A stretch of DNA of 60,900 nucleotides from an uncultured Planctomycetaceae bacterium (GTDB lineage: Bacteria > Planctomycetota > Planctomycetia > Planctomycetales > Planctomycetaceae). The stretch spans positions 1 through 60,900 of the forward strand of contig CAIQIE010000014.1 in NCBI GenBank assembly GCA_903871805.1, given 5' to 3'. Below the pieces are notes generated by a model, which ran no database searches, was not told the DNA's origin, and saw nothing but the letters and a program-made list of their open reading frames with translations. Within the stretch, counting starts at the first letter, position 1, and the number at the start of each line of letters is the position of its first letter. Shown here piece by piece: positions 35,888-45,593 of the stretch. The position numbers were made by a program, and so were the translations under genes.

Positions 35888-36790
35888 CTATTCGTTGTCG
35901 GTGCGAACACGCACCTGAAGAGCCCCCAGCATCTGGGTGATCTGACGTTCCTTTTTGTCGATGCCGAGGACATTTTCGAGGACAATCGCACGCCGTTCGT
36001 CATTGCAATGGATGATCAGACGTCCCGATCTCAGCAGCAGGTACTCAAAAACGTCCGTGATTTCCTTGTCAATCCTCAGGTTAGGAGCACTTAAGCGTTC
36101 GAGGTTGCTGAGAAATCCGTGGTGGTGCAACAGCTCGTTGCCACGAACTTCCCAGTAATCCACCCGACGACTGGCGAGCACTGCGACATAAAGAGCCAGC
36201 ATGATGATCGTGAAGATCATGTAGAAGGAAGCGTTGGCTTCAGGCTGAATAGCAAGGACGCCGCTGAGGAGTGCCGGGGCCAGACTTTCGTACAGTGTGA
36301 AGAGGAACCAGAGCCCGATGGCAAGGGTGGAGATGGCGAAGAACCATGTCAGCGATGTTGTTCGGGGGAATTCAAAGGACATCACGACGAGGTTAAGGCC
36401 AAGCACGACCAGAAAGATACGGGCACACCAGTGTCTATACGTACGAACGGCGAGCGGGGCCGCACTTTTCTCTTCGACCTTTTCTGCGGGGAACCCATCC
36501 TGAGCACTGCCCATTGCTGACACGGATGCTGCAAGGATTCGGGAAGAATCCTGTGGTGCAGACGCGGCAGCGCTGGCTGGTGGCTGGGCTTCAGCAGGAT
36601 TGCCGGAGCCGCCCTGGACCCACATGAAGATTGAACACAACAGCGAGGTTACTACCGTGGGATACAGGAAAACAATCTTGGGGTAGGAGACCAGGAAGAT
36701 GCTCGGCTGCGGCTCTGATTTCGCCGGTTCGGCAACAGGCGCCGTCGACGAACTATTGGATCCAGAGCCAGATGGACTAACTTCGCTCAT
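35888..36790 (-). CDS. Membrane protein with PH-like domain, function unknown
   Basis: A 300-residue integral membrane protein. Low-complexity Ser/Pro/Ala-rich N-terminus (to about 30), then hydrophobic segments at about 36-58, 124-140, 146-168 and 190-205. The C-terminal 100 residues are soluble and resemble a bacterial PH/YdbS-type domain (VRGNELLHHHGFLSNLERL, SAPNLRIDKEITDVFEYLLLRSGRLII). The ATG at 36790 follows an agggatcag site. First gene of the probable operon with cysteine desulfurase, DUF4159 and RNase HII-like genes; its promoter should lie in the 550-base gap upstream. Function not recognised. Confidence 0.78.
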   Translation of the reverse strand: MSEVSPSGSGSNSSSTAPVAEPAKSEPQPSIFLVSYPKIVFLYPTVVTSLLCSIFMWVQGGSGNPAEAQPPASAAASAPQDSSRILAASVSAMGSAQDGFPAEKVEEKSAAPLAVRTYRHWCARIFLVVLGLNLVVMSFEFPRTTSLTWFFAISTLAIGLWFLFTLYESLAPALLSGVLAIQPEANASFYMIFTIIMLALYVAVLASRRVDYWEVRGNELLHHHGFLSNLERLSAPNLRIDKEITDVFEYLLLRSGRLIIHCNDERRAIVLENVLGIDKKERQITQMLGALQVRVRTDNE

Positions 36791-37344
36791 AATCGCTGAT
36801 CCCTGCGGGTGAATGGAGAACGGAAATGACAGTTACAACGATCGGGGCCTATGGCTGCTTCAGCCACTGTATGAAACGCACGTTACCCGTTTTCTGACCC
36901 CATAGTCAATTTCATCGGCCCGAAGTGATCCGCAAATCCAGACCACAGCCGTACGACGCGTGACCGCCATGGACACGCGGCAAGTGAGGATTTGACCGGT
37001 TCAAACGCAATTCGTCGAACCGGATGCGACCGTGTTGAGGCAATAAAGAAGGCGTTCACAGTTCGAGGATCCGCAGAATCGGTCCGAATGAGGCCAGGAA
37101 TGAAGAGCCCCCATTAAACTCTGGCCATAAATTATCCGGAACACGCCCGTGATGCGAGTGATAGGACGCTTCCTGATCTGTTTGGCTACTGCGGAGAACG
37201 CTGCCTGAGATGCTTTGGATCAAAAAAAAGAAAAACGGAGCCTTCCAGAGGCTGGTTCGGAGTCTGATTCGATGCAGCAATTTTGAATAAACGCCGGATT
37301 TTCACTGGGAAAAGCCGGCGTTTGCGTTTCTGCAGACCTTGTTT
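36791..37344. other. Intergenic region upstream of the four-gene operon
   Basis: About 550 bases with no supported gene. It should contain the promoter of the minus-strand operon starting at 36790. A poly-A-rich stretch (37220-37236) lies near the right end, and a hairpin follows glgC. Confidence 0.45.
37289..37323 (-). terminator. Hairpin terminator after glgC
   Basis: Stem aaacgccgg (37289-37297) pairs with ccggcgttt (37315-37323), and inner ttttc/gaaaa bases extend it. On the minus strand it lies about 22 bases past the glgC stop; the following tail (ttattcaaaatt) is only partly T-rich. Confidence 0.6.
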
Positions 37345-38640
37345 TCAGAGCGAAGGAAATCGCCATCCATCTGGAATTCGGGCGTTTTTCCTGACGACGG
37401 CAACACCGTCTCGCACGATCACATCGCCGAAATCGCCATCTCCGGCCGGAGCTTCCGCTGCAACAATTCGGGCGTTTCGTCCAATGCTGACGTTCTTGTC
37501 CAGCAATGCGCCGTCGATGTAGGCTCCGTCCCCGATACCCCAGACGCTACCGTCTTCACCGACCGTCCACACCCGGTCTTCGTTGGATGGGTAAAAGTCC
37601 GCACCCATAATGACGGTGTTCCGAATTGTCACATCTTTCCCGACATGGGTTCGCATGCCGACAACGCATTTTTCCAGTACGGTGGAGGAACCGATGAAGC
37701 AGCCGTCGGCAATCAAACTATCACGGATTGTGCAAGCCCCCATCCGGGTGGATGGCAGAAAACGCGGTCTTGTGAAAATCGGCGCTCGGCGGTCGGCAAA
37801 CTGAAACGGAGGATTGGTATCTGTCAGTGCCAGGTTGGCGTCGTAGAACGCCTTGATGGTTCCGATGTCTTCCCAGTAGCCATCAAAAAGATGCGTCTGA
37901 ACACGGTGATGCCGAATGGCCATCGGGAAAATATCCTTCCCGAAGTCCTCGTGCGTTGTCGATTCCAGCAGGTCCACAAGGAGATCACGATTCCAGAGGT
38001 AAATCCCCATACTCGCCAGGTATTCGCGTCCGCGGGATTCAATACCGCGACTGTCGATCCATGCGGCCGGAGTGCGTACCTTTGCCAGAGCTTCCTCGTT
38101 CTTCGGTTTTTCCACAAATCCCGTGACTCGCCCGGAATCATCCAGCTGCATAATTCCAAAACTGCGTGCCTGTTCGGCAGAGACGGGCACAGTTGATATT
38201 GTCACATCCGCATTGGCGTTCAGATGGGTTGCCAGCATCTCCTGAAAGTTCATGCGGTACAACTGGTCGCCCGAAAGAATCAGGACATACTTGATGTCAT
38301 ACTCTTTCAGAAAACGTACCTGCTTTCTGACAGCATCTGCAGTTCCCTGATACCAGTTGGAACCGTCCAGCGTCTGCTGAGCCGCAAGAATTTCCACAAA
38401 GCCATTGTGAAACAGGTCAAAGTTGTAGGTTTGACGTATATGACGATGCAGACTTACGGAATTGAACTGCGTCAGAACATACATGCGACTGATGTCGCTG
38501 TTGATGCAATTGGAAATCGGAACGTCGATCAGCCGGTATTTGCCTCCCAGCGGAACTGCTGGCTTGGAGCGATACTCCGTTAATGGAAGCAATCGAGTTC
38601 CCTTGCCCCCTCCAAGGATCAGGCACACCACATGACGCAT
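37345..38640 (-). CDS. glgC: Glucose-1-phosphate adenylyltransferase
   Basis: Makes ADP-glucose from glucose 1-phosphate and ATP, the committed step of bacterial glycogen synthesis. The 431-residue protein has LGGGKGTRLLPLT (pyrophosphorylase loop, from about 9), GTADAVRKQ, LILSGDQLYRMN with the catalytic Asp, FVEKPKN (substrate Lys region), and a C-terminal left-handed beta-helix of hexapeptide repeats (ADGCFIGSSTV, KDVTIRN). The ATG at 38640 gives the standard N-terminus and has a ggaaa site; the frame opens at 38670. No other glg gene is adjacent; the phosphohexomutase at 1.4 kb could supply substrate. Confidence 0.97.
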   Translation of the reverse strand: MRHVVCLILGGGKGTRLLPLTEYRSKPAVPLGGKYRLIDVPISNCINSDISRMYVLTQFNSVSLHRHIRQTYNFDLFHNGFVEILAAQQTLDGSNWYQGTADAVRKQVRFLKEYDIKYVLILSGDQLYRMNFQEMLATHLNANADVTISTVPVSAEQARSFGIMQLDDSGRVTGFVEKPKNEEALAKVRTPAAWIDSRGIESRGREYLASMGIYLWNRDLLVDLLESTTHEDFGKDIFPMAIRHHRVQTHLFDGYWEDIGTIKAFYDANLALTDTNPPFQFADRRAPIFTRPRFLPSTRMGACTIRDSLIADGCFIGSSTVLEKCVVGMRTHVGKDVTIRNTVIMGADFYPSNEDRVWTVGEDGSVWGIGDGAYIDGALLDKNVSIGRNARIVAAEAPAGDGDFGDVIVRDGVAVVRKNARIPDGWRFPSL

Positions 38641-39421
38641 AACTGATTTCCGTTTCCGTTGATAATTCAATGTGACTCACAGATCGGTACGACCGAATTC
38701 CGGAACAATTTATTCCGCGGGATTGGAGTTCCGCAAACTTCTGTGTGTCATCTGGACTAACTGCCGCTGACTTGTGTTCTTGATGGACCGGACCGGGGCC
38801 CGGTTGACCAGTTCCAGCGATTTTCCGGCCGATTCGCTGACTGGAACCCGCTGGGAGACTCGTTGGCTTATCCCTGTATTGGAAGGACCAATCATTTCAT
38901 GCCGCCGTCCGCCCTGCACAAACAGTGCCCAACCCAGCTTATCAAATCAACAGTGTTTCAGGAATGCTGCGAAAAACTTGTCAGTTGATGCAGGAAATGA
39001 AAATCAGAGCATCCTGGAGCAACGATTTTGTTGAAATGTATGCTGACCTTGTGTGCGGTTGTGCGAAAAAAATGCGCGGTGGCGGGTGCTATAGTCCCTC
39101 GTCTTTCAAAGACATTCACTCAGTTTGGTTCACCTGACGGCCAGATTGCCTTGAAAAACGTGTTCTCACTGACTGCGAACTTGTTCTGAACCACCTTCCG
39201 AATCAGACATAAGGCCGCTGTAATTCGAGCTTTGCAGTGGACACGATGTGTGCACCCGAGCCCACTTCGACTGGAACTGACGTGCCAATTCCGCACAGCA
39301 AATTGTCGCAGGTCCGCCTTGTGCAGAATCAGAACAACGTGAAATTGTGCGGCAAAGTTCCGCAGTTTCCGGTTATTGACATGCAGGAAACGCTGTTGAA
39401 ATTCGTTTGTCTGCAGAATTC
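38641..39421. other. Large intergenic region upstream of glgC
   Basis: About 780 bases. Several frames of 60-97 codons exist, none with a domain, signal peptide or convincing start, so no gene is called. It should hold the glgC promoter and the 3' end of the exported protein's transcript. Confidence 0.45.
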
Positions 39422-41011
39422 TCAGGGACGCAGCTGTGTATCGAGATCAACAAGCGCCTCGTTGATCAGGCGGGCTCTCCATGCCAGATTGGATCGGTCC
39501 GCCGTACGACAGCGTTCAAGGTACGAGTAGACTTGTTTCCAGTCGTTGTAAAGCGAATCGACTTCGCTTTGCAGATCCTGACTGCGCTGCTCGGCATCGA
39601 CAAGCTTATGAAGATTCTGTGTTCGTCTGACGAAGGCCTGGGTTACCGTGGAGGCCTCGTTTCGGAACGTCGGCCGTTCGGAATTCAGCCACTGCCGGAC
39701 ATCCACGTTCATTTGATCGGCAAGGTCTTCCAGAGAGGCTGCGATGGGACGCAGTCTGACCAGATCGACCGCGGCCGAAGATCCGCCGAGGTTGAGTTCT
39801 CGGCGCAGGGCGGCAATCCCTTCCTCAATTTCCTGGAGTACGACAATCGCCGCCTGACTTTTCATCTGGCGGAAGGTCGAGATAAATTTTGCTCCGTACT
39901 CCTCGACATAGCGGTAGCTTTCCACGATCTGGGCGTCTGATTCACTGCGTTCCAGGTTGTCGCGGAAATTCTGGACCGTGCCGTAAAATTCCGAGGCGAC
40001 TTCCATTGTCTGTCCGGCATTTCGGAAGTTCAGCAGCAGCAGCAGGGACGTGCGTTTGTAGAATTCATCCACGTCATGAATCAGAATATCCGCGGTTTGT
40101 TTCAGTTCGGCCCGGCTTGTGGTGTTCTCCATCCACAACAGTTCGTGAACGGCGTAATTGGCGGACGACAAACGAGTGACTGTGCGTTCGATGTAGGAAT
40201 TCTGATTTCCGCGCAGTTGTGGCATCAGAGCATTCCATGACTGATCAAAACGATTGTATTCACTCACGATTCGATCGTATGAGTAATCGTCAACCACCAT
40301 GGTTGTGATGCGGGCTGCCTGAACCTGAAGCTTTCGACTGGAGTTAATTGTCTGGCTGGACATATTTGGATCGCGCTGGAGTTCGTCGTTGAGGTTATCC
40401 AAGGAGTTTTCAAGGCTGGACAACTGTTGTAGAAGTGATCGGCGATCCAGCGACGGTGCGACCTGGAAGAGCTTTCCGATTTCACGATCGAGGGTGTCGA
40501 TCCTTTCCAGACTTTGTCGAGTGGTAGTGCTTAGCCCGCGGGCCTGGGACATGCGGGTGGAAAACAGTCTCCAGTCAGCGTCAGTCGCTCGAAAATCCTC
40601 CACGATAACATTGAGTTCGGCGTTCGTTGCGAGATTCTGGTTCAGGCGATTGGTATCTGATCGCAGCCGACTGAGGTCGGTCATCAGCGAACGTAACTGC
40701 GGATTTCTGCGGTAATCAGTATCAAGGGCTGTGTAGAGACGTCCGGATTCTTCCCATGCATCCCGAACAAGCGTGGAGAGCGCACGTCGATCAACTCGCG
40801 AATAATCCACGTTGCGACTTTTGGAGGCGCCTCCGAGGTTTCGCAGGTCGTTGGTACTGCCAAGTCCACCGGCAGGTAAGCCCCTCGACTGGATATCCGA
40901 CTCAGCTCGCGAGATGCGAACAGACTGTGCTTGCACACTGGTAGCCAGTGTTACTGCAAATAGCATCGCTGTGAGGCAGTAACGCAAGTGCCGGCGATCT
41001 GGGAACTGCAT
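39422..41011 (-). CDS. Exported helical (coiled-coil) protein, function unknown
   Basis: A 529-residue secreted or periplasmic protein. Signal peptide at 1-29 (RRHLRYCLTAMLFAVTLA then VQAQS). The rest is strongly helical and rich in charged heptad-like stretches, for example LRSDTNRLNQNL, LQQLSSLENSLDNLNDELQ and a C-terminal block around LVDAEQRSQDLQSEVDSL. No enzyme motif is seen. The ATG at 41011 is preceded by an excellent aaaggag site at 6 bases, making the longer frame (to 41218) unlikely. The flavin reductase gene lies about 210 bases upstream on the same strand. Function not recognised. Confidence 0.82.
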   Translation of the reverse strand: MQFPDRRHLRYCLTAMLFAVTLATSVQAQSVRISRAESDIQSRGLPAGGLGSTNDLRNLGGASKSRNVDYSRVDRRALSTLVRDAWEESGRLYTALDTDYRRNPQLRSLMTDLSRLRSDTNRLNQNLATNAELNVIVEDFRATDADWRLFSTRMSQARGLSTTTRQSLERIDTLDREIGKLFQVAPSLDRRSLLQQLSSLENSLDNLNDELQRDPNMSSQTINSSRKLQVQAARITTMVVDDYSYDRIVSEYNRFDQSWNALMPQLRGNQNSYIERTVTRLSSANYAVHELLWMENTTSRAELKQTADILIHDVDEFYKRTSLLLLLNFRNAGQTMEVASEFYGTVQNFRDNLERSESDAQIVESYRYVEEYGAKFISTFRQMKSQAAIVVLQEIEEGIAALRRELNLGGSSAAVDLVRLRPIAASLEDLADQMNVDVRQWLNSERPTFRNEASTVTQAFVRRTQNLHKLVDAEQRSQDLQSEVDSLYNDWKQVYSYLERCRTADRSNLAWRARLINEALVDLDTQLRP

Positions 41012-41224
41012 GTCGGGCTCCTTTCCCTTGTATTTCTGTCCCTGGAAATGCCTGCAACTCCCTGGCACTGCCGCTGGGCCAATCCCGATTGATGGGAATG
41101 GATTTTGGGCGAGCGCGTACTCTGGAGAAGAGCATTTGCGGTAGTTTAAGAGAAATACGCTCCCTGCAGGAACAGCAGTTTTTCGCGGGAAATCTGGCTG
41201 CGTAGCATCGGATTTCAAGAGGTT

Positions 41225-41722
41225 TTAATAGGAAAAACCGTTTTTTCGAATGTGGACGTAGGGGTCAAATTCCGCGGCATCGCGATTTGCCACGGCATTG
41301 GTGAGGGAGACGAGGTAAACGATGTGGTCGCCGGCTTCCATCTGTCCGGAGATCACCCCTTCCATGCAGGCCATGGCATTTTTCAGAAGTGGCAGTCCGG
41401 AGAGTCCAGGCGAGCATTCAATTCCTTCAAACGCATTGGCATCCGGCTCAAATCCTTTCCCGAAGTGCCGAAACAGCAGATTGTCGCCCTTCTGGACCTG
41501 ATTGAGCGAAACAGGGCTGCCGTCCTTCAGCCAGCCATTGAGGTAACGTGTTTTATTGACGGCGACAGTGACCTGCGGCGGATCGAAGGAGGCCTGCTGG
41601 ATGAAACTTGCCAGAAGTCCCGTGGTCTTACCGTCGTCCGAACGGGCAATCAGAATGAAGACGCCACTGGGAATACGGCCGAGAACAGGAGTCAAAGCGG
41701 CAGTGAGTTGTTCAGAAACCAT
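41225..41722 (-). CDS. Flavin reductase family protein (FMN-binding split barrel)
   Basis: A 165-residue NAD(P)H:flavin oxidoreductase-like protein. Features: GRIPSGVFILIARSDDGKTTGLLASFIQQASFDPPQVTVAV, in which the GLLASFIQQASFDPP stretch is the flavin-binding signature, then PVSLNQV and a late GQMEAGDHIVYLVSL. Members reduce FMN/FAD or bind flavin for partner monooxygenases; none is adjacent, so the role is open. The ATG at 41722 has a gaggtg site. It is divergent from the FolM-like SDR gene, sharing a 354-base upstream region. Confidence 0.87.
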   Translation of the reverse strand: MVSEQLTAALTPVLGRIPSGVFILIARSDDGKTTGLLASFIQQASFDPPQVTVAVNKTRYLNGWLKDGSPVSLNQVQKGDNLLFRHFGKGFEPDANAFEGIECSPGLSGLPLLKNAMACMEGVISGQMEAGDHIVYLVSLTNAVANRDAAEFDPYVHIRKNGFSY

Positions 41723-42076
41723 CAGGCACCTCTGTGGTCGAAGACCACGCTATTGGACTATTGGGATGTACGATAAAATCTGCGAGCAGCCTTCAGGCGG
41801 TTCGTCCGTCCGGGAATTTGAGGAGTTTTCAGGCAGCGGGATTGAGAGGATCCCTGCGACATGGACGTTCATCGCACCAGGCGGATGGCACGAATCTTCG
41901 CCTTTGCGGCGATTTTGTGCGTTTCTTCGGCATTCGCAAACCGTTTGTCGTGTGAACTGCATGAAATGCCCCGAATTTTCCGGTACGAGAATACGTTTGA
42001 GTGTGTTTCCGGACGTTTCAAACGGTATGCTTTCACACACCCCGATTTGTCGTTCGGCATTTGCCGGAATCCTTCC
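41723..42076. other. Divergent region or extended N-terminus of FolM-like gene
   Basis: Between the flavin reductase (minus) and the preferred SDR start. The SDR frame stays open to 41861, with a signal-like hydrophobic segment (IFAFAAILCVSSAFA) if that start were used. No hairpin or operator recognised. Confidence 0.4.
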
Positions 42077-43078
42077 ATGAAAGAATCTGACAACCCTCCC
42101 CCGTCCCTGCTTCATCAGACGACCTCTGACCCTAAGTGTTTTGCGCAGAATCAGTCAGCAGGCGGAGCGGACGCAACGCCCTCTGTTCAGTCCGCAGCTG
42201 GAGATTCCCCAGTTGCAGTTGAGACGGGTTCCGAAGTGCAGAAGAACGCTGGAATGCAGGATTCCGGGGCTTTGTCGTTACGGCCTGACGAGGCAGGACG
42301 CCTGGCTGCGGATGCGTCACCTGTTGCGATCAGGCGGGTGGTTCCTGAGAGACGCGGCGATGCACCTGTGGCGATCGTGACTGGGGCGGCTCGACGTGTT
42401 GGCCGCGAAATTGCGCTGGCGATGGCAAAACGCGGACTTGCGGTCGTGGTGCATCATGGAACATCAGCCGTCGAAGCTGAAGTCCTGGTCCAACGGATTT
42501 GTGCTGATGGTGGAAGGGCGATTGCTGTGGCGGCAGATCTTCGCGATCCGCGTGCTGCGGCGGCAGAAGTTTTCGAAGCGGCTGCAGAACTGGGCGAGGT
42601 CACAACGCTGATCAACAGTGCGTCTGTCTTTCAGAATCGCGCACTTCCGTGGATTGATCTTTATCACTGCAACGCCCACCTGTCGGTGAATCTGCTGGCT
42701 CCGATATTTCTGTCGCAGCAGTTTATTCGTCAGCTGGGAGAAGGACATCGAGGCCACATAATCAATATCCTCGACTGGCGTGCTCAAAGGCCCGGAGCGG
42801 ATCATCTGGTTTACACAGCGACCAAGGCCGCTTTAAGCAGCGTGACGCGGTCGCTGGCGCTGCAGTTAGCGCCACTTGTTCAGGTCAATGGAATTGCACC
42901 CGGCGCGATTCTGCCTCCGGATGATCGACTGAACTGGCACGAGCAGCGGGCAATCAGCTCGATTCCGCTTCGCCGTACAGGGACGCCGAAGGAACTGACC
43001 AACGCGATTGAGTTTCTGCTGGATTCTGACTTTGTTACCGGGGAAGTGATCACTGTCTCTGGTGGCGAAGAATTGTAG
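42077..43078 (+). CDS. FolM/PTR1-like SDR (pteridine reductase-like)
   Basis: NADPH-dependent short-chain reductase resembling dihydromonapterin/pteridine reductases. The cofactor motif is TGAARRVG, the Arg-rich TGxxRRxG form characteristic of FolM and PTR1, followed by INSASVF and the YTATK active-site pair; VITVSGGEEL ends the protein. From the ATG at 42077 it has 333 residues, of which the first 90 or so are low-complexity (Ser/Ala/Gly) and not part of the SDR fold. ggaa at a suitable distance supports this start, though 41861 is possible. Folate versus monapterin specificity cannot be assigned. Confidence 0.82.
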   Translation: MKESDNPPPSLLHQTTSDPKCFAQNQSAGGADATPSVQSAAGDSPVAVETGSEVQKNAGMQDSGALSLRPDEAGRLAADASPVAIRRVVPERRGDAPVAIVTGAARRVGREIALAMAKRGLAVVVHHGTSAVEAEVLVQRICADGGRAIAVAADLRDPRAAAAEVFEAAAELGEVTTLINSASVFQNRALPWIDLYHCNAHLSVNLLAPIFLSQQFIRQLGEGHRGHIINILDWRAQRPGADHLVYTATKAALSSVTRSLALQLAPLVQVNGIAPGAILPPDDRLNWHEQRAISSIPLRRTGTPKELTNAIEFLLDSDFVTGEVITVSGGEEL

Positions 43079-43249
43079 TGAGCTGGTGGGTACAGCGGCA
43101 GCGTCTTCAGATCCAGACAGCTGCCTGGGGAAATGGTTTTCGTGTGGAATCCGAGACAATCCAGGTTTCTCACCCTGGTGATGATCGGGTACCTGATATT
43201 CGAATGGAATCCGGGGACTGAGATGGTTCCTGATCTGGAAGGCGGAAAC

Positions 43250-44809
43250 ATGTCGGAGCGGCAAATCATTGGATCTGTGGATCAGTCAGTTCCCGGCAGC
43301 GGGGATCCGCAGCAGCTTCCGCGAATTCTGGGGCTGTTTGATGCCACCATGATTGTTGTGGGATCGATCATTGGGTCGGGGATTTTCCTGAAGGTCAGCG
43401 CTGTTGACGAAAAGCTGGCACCCTATGGATTTCTTGCGATCATGGGAACATGGCTATTTGTCGGGATCATCACACTGTGCGGTTCTCTGGCGCTGGCGGA
43501 ACTGGGAGCCATGTTTCCGCAGGCCGGAGGTCCTTACCTCTATATCCGGGAAGCCTTCGGAAAACTTCCGGCATTTCTCTGGGGCTGGACGGAGTTCTGG
43601 GTTGTTCGAACCGGGTCAGTAGGAGCCCTTGCCTGTGCCACTGTGGTGTACTTCAATGAATTGCTGCCACTGTCGGCAGCCGGGCAAACGCTGTTGGCGA
43701 TCGCCATTGTCGTGGGGCTTTCGGGGGCCAATTACCGCAGCACTCGCGTTGGTGCCGGAATTCAAAGTCTGGCAACAGTTAGCAAGGTGGCCTTTCTTGT
43801 AGGGCTTGTGGTTCTGCCGTTCTGTCTGCAGACCGTCGACGCCGAAAATATGAAGCCTGCTCTGAATCTGCCGCAAAGTGGCGATGCCTGGGGGGCCATG
43901 TTTCGGGCATTGGGACTTGCCATGGTCGCGGTTTTGTGGCCCTATGACGGCTGGATCAATCTCGGCCCTGTGGCGGAAGATATTCAGAATCCCATGAAAA
44001 ATGTTCCACGGGCGATGGCCATCGGGCTGGGAATTGTGATTGTGGTTTACATGGGGGCGAACCTCAGCTATCACGCAGTGCTGCCTATGAGTCATCTTTC
44101 GCAGAGTGAAACGGTTGCGGCTGATGTGTTTCAGGTAATGTTCGGAACAACCGGAGCAAAAATTGCGGCGATTGGTGTGATGATTTCAACGTTCGGAGCG
44201 ACCAATTCCAACATGATTACCGGCCCCAGAATCTATCTGGCAATTGCTCGTGACGGATTCGTTCCGCAATGGCTGCAGCGTATCCACCCCATTTACATGA
44301 CTCCTGCCAACACCATCGTGCTGCAGGCGGTCTGGACGATCTTCCTCGTAGTGCTGTTTTCCGTCTGGACCCCCGGTGCAGCCAGCAGCGTTGCCCCCGT
44401 GAACGAGTCTGCAATGGCAATGGGGACCTTAACGCCAGACCAGCCTGCGACAGCGGTGACGGCGGACGCAACGGTTCAGCAGGCAGAAGCGATCCCGCAT
44501 TCACGACGAACGAAAGCAGCCTTCGATATTCTGACAGATTCCGTGATCTGTGCGGGGCTGATTTTTTATGGGCTGGCAGTCGCCTCTGTGTATGTGTTGC
44601 GAAAAACACGTCCGGACATTGCCAGACCGTATCGAACCTGGGGATACCCGGTGACTCCCGCACTTCTACTGCTCGCCTACGTTGGCGCCTTCGTCAGTCT
44701 GCTGATTGAACAACCCGCTCAGACGATCGCGGTGCTGGGACTGATTGGTGCCGGAATTGTGTACTACATGTTCGTTGGCAGGCTGCGGGCTTCGCGTGGG
44801 GCTGTCTAA
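43250..44809 (+). CDS. APC family amino acid permease
   Basis: Twelve-segment secondary transporter of the amino acid-polyamine-organocation superfamily, 519 residues. The first helix shows the substrate motif IIGSGIFL, then GGPYLYIREAFG, WPYDGWINLGPVAEDIQNP and ISTFGATNSNMITGPRIYLAIARDG, as in LAT-type exchangers. A hydrophilic stretch of about 55 residues (PGAASSVAP to RRTKAAFD) separates the later helices, unusual for the family. The ATG at 43250 follows a ggaaggcgg site; the frame opens at 43133. It directly precedes pxpB, so the substrate may be 5-oxoproline or a related amino acid (inference). Confidence 0.92.
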   Translation: MSERQIIGSVDQSVPGSGDPQQLPRILGLFDATMIVVGSIIGSGIFLKVSAVDEKLAPYGFLAIMGTWLFVGIITLCGSLALAELGAMFPQAGGPYLYIREAFGKLPAFLWGWTEFWVVRTGSVGALACATVVYFNELLPLSAAGQTLLAIAIVVGLSGANYRSTRVGAGIQSLATVSKVAFLVGLVVLPFCLQTVDAENMKPALNLPQSGDAWGAMFRALGLAMVAVLWPYDGWINLGPVAEDIQNPMKNVPRAMAIGLGIVIVVYMGANLSYHAVLPMSHLSQSETVAADVFQVMFGTTGAKIAAIGVMISTFGATNSNMITGPRIYLAIARDGFVPQWLQRIHPIYMTPANTIVLQAVWTIFLVVLFSVWTPGAASSVAPVNESAMAMGTLTPDQPATAVTADATVQQAEAIPHSRRTKAAFDILTDSVICAGLIFYGLAVASVYVLRKTRPDIARPYRTWGYPVTPALLLLAYVGAFVSLLIEQPAQTIAVLGLIGAGIVYYMFVGRLRASRGAV

Positions 44810-44879
44810 GTATTTTGGAAAAGAAGCAGTATTCGGGGGCGTCCTGACAGCAGGCGACGCTGATGGAGTCCGTTGGCAA

Positions 44880-45593
44880 ATGCATGCAACCGGAAGTTTC
44901 GGGACACCGACGAGCCAACCGGAGATCAGTGCCCTCGGGGATTCTTCGCTGTTGCTGTCGTGGACCGCAGACGATGATCGTGAACTGGCAGCGCTTGTGT
45001 GTCGGGGCATGCAGTGTCTTCGTGCTGCCGGGATACCGGGTGTCACGGGGATCGTCCCGGGTTTTGCGTCACTTGCTGTTCACTTTGATCTGGTACGCGT
45101 CTCTGTCAGTCAGATGCAGCGGGTTATATCAGAGCAATTGGGGGGCACTTCTTCCGTGATACCTGTTCCGGTCCGTCGAATACGAATCCCCGTCTGTTTT
45201 GACGCATCTGTATCTCCGGATCTGGGGGAAGTCAGCCAATTTGCCGGGCGTTCAGTACGACAGTGCGTTGATTTATTGTGCCGCACTGTGTTTTCCGTTC
45301 GCATGATTGGATTCTCACCGGGGTTTCCGTATCTCACCGGGCTTCCGGAATGCCTTGCAATTCCGCGTCGATCGACGCCGCGTGTGAAAGTTCCGGCGGG
45401 TTCGTTGGCCGTAGGAGGGGGGCAGGCGGGGATTTATCCGGAAGAGTCACCCGGTGGCTGGCATCTCATTGGCAGAACCAATGTCAAGCTGTTCGATGTC
45501 AAACGCGACGTTCCCTGTCTGCTGGAGCCAGGGGATGAGGTACAGCTTTTTGAAATCGCAACCCTGACGCCTGAATGTGGAAACCACTTATGA
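44880..45593 (+). CDS. pxpB: 5-oxoprolinase subunit PxpB
   Basis: Subunit of the ATP-dependent 5-oxoprolinase PxpABC, which hydrolyses 5-oxo-L-proline to glutamate (formerly KipI / allophanate hydrolase subunit 1). Signature stretches: GDSSLLLSW, IVPGFASLAVHFD, MIGFSPGFPYLTGLP and RVKVPAGSLAVGGGQAGIYP. The ATG at 44880 gives 237 residues, the usual length; the frame is open to 44745, overlapping the permease. The stop overlaps the pxpC start by four bases (ATGA), indicating translational coupling. PxpA (LamB/YcsF) is not nearby. Confidence 0.9.
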   Translation: MHATGSFGTPTSQPEISALGDSSLLLSWTADDDRELAALVCRGMQCLRAAGIPGVTGIVPGFASLAVHFDLVRVSVSQMQRVISEQLGGTSSVIPVPVRRIRIPVCFDASVSPDLGEVSQFAGRSVRQCVDLLCRTVFSVRMIGFSPGFPYLTGLPECLAIPRRSTPRVKVPAGSLAVGGGQAGIYPEESPGGWHLIGRTNVKLFDVKRDVPCLLEPGDEVQLFEIATLTPECGNHL

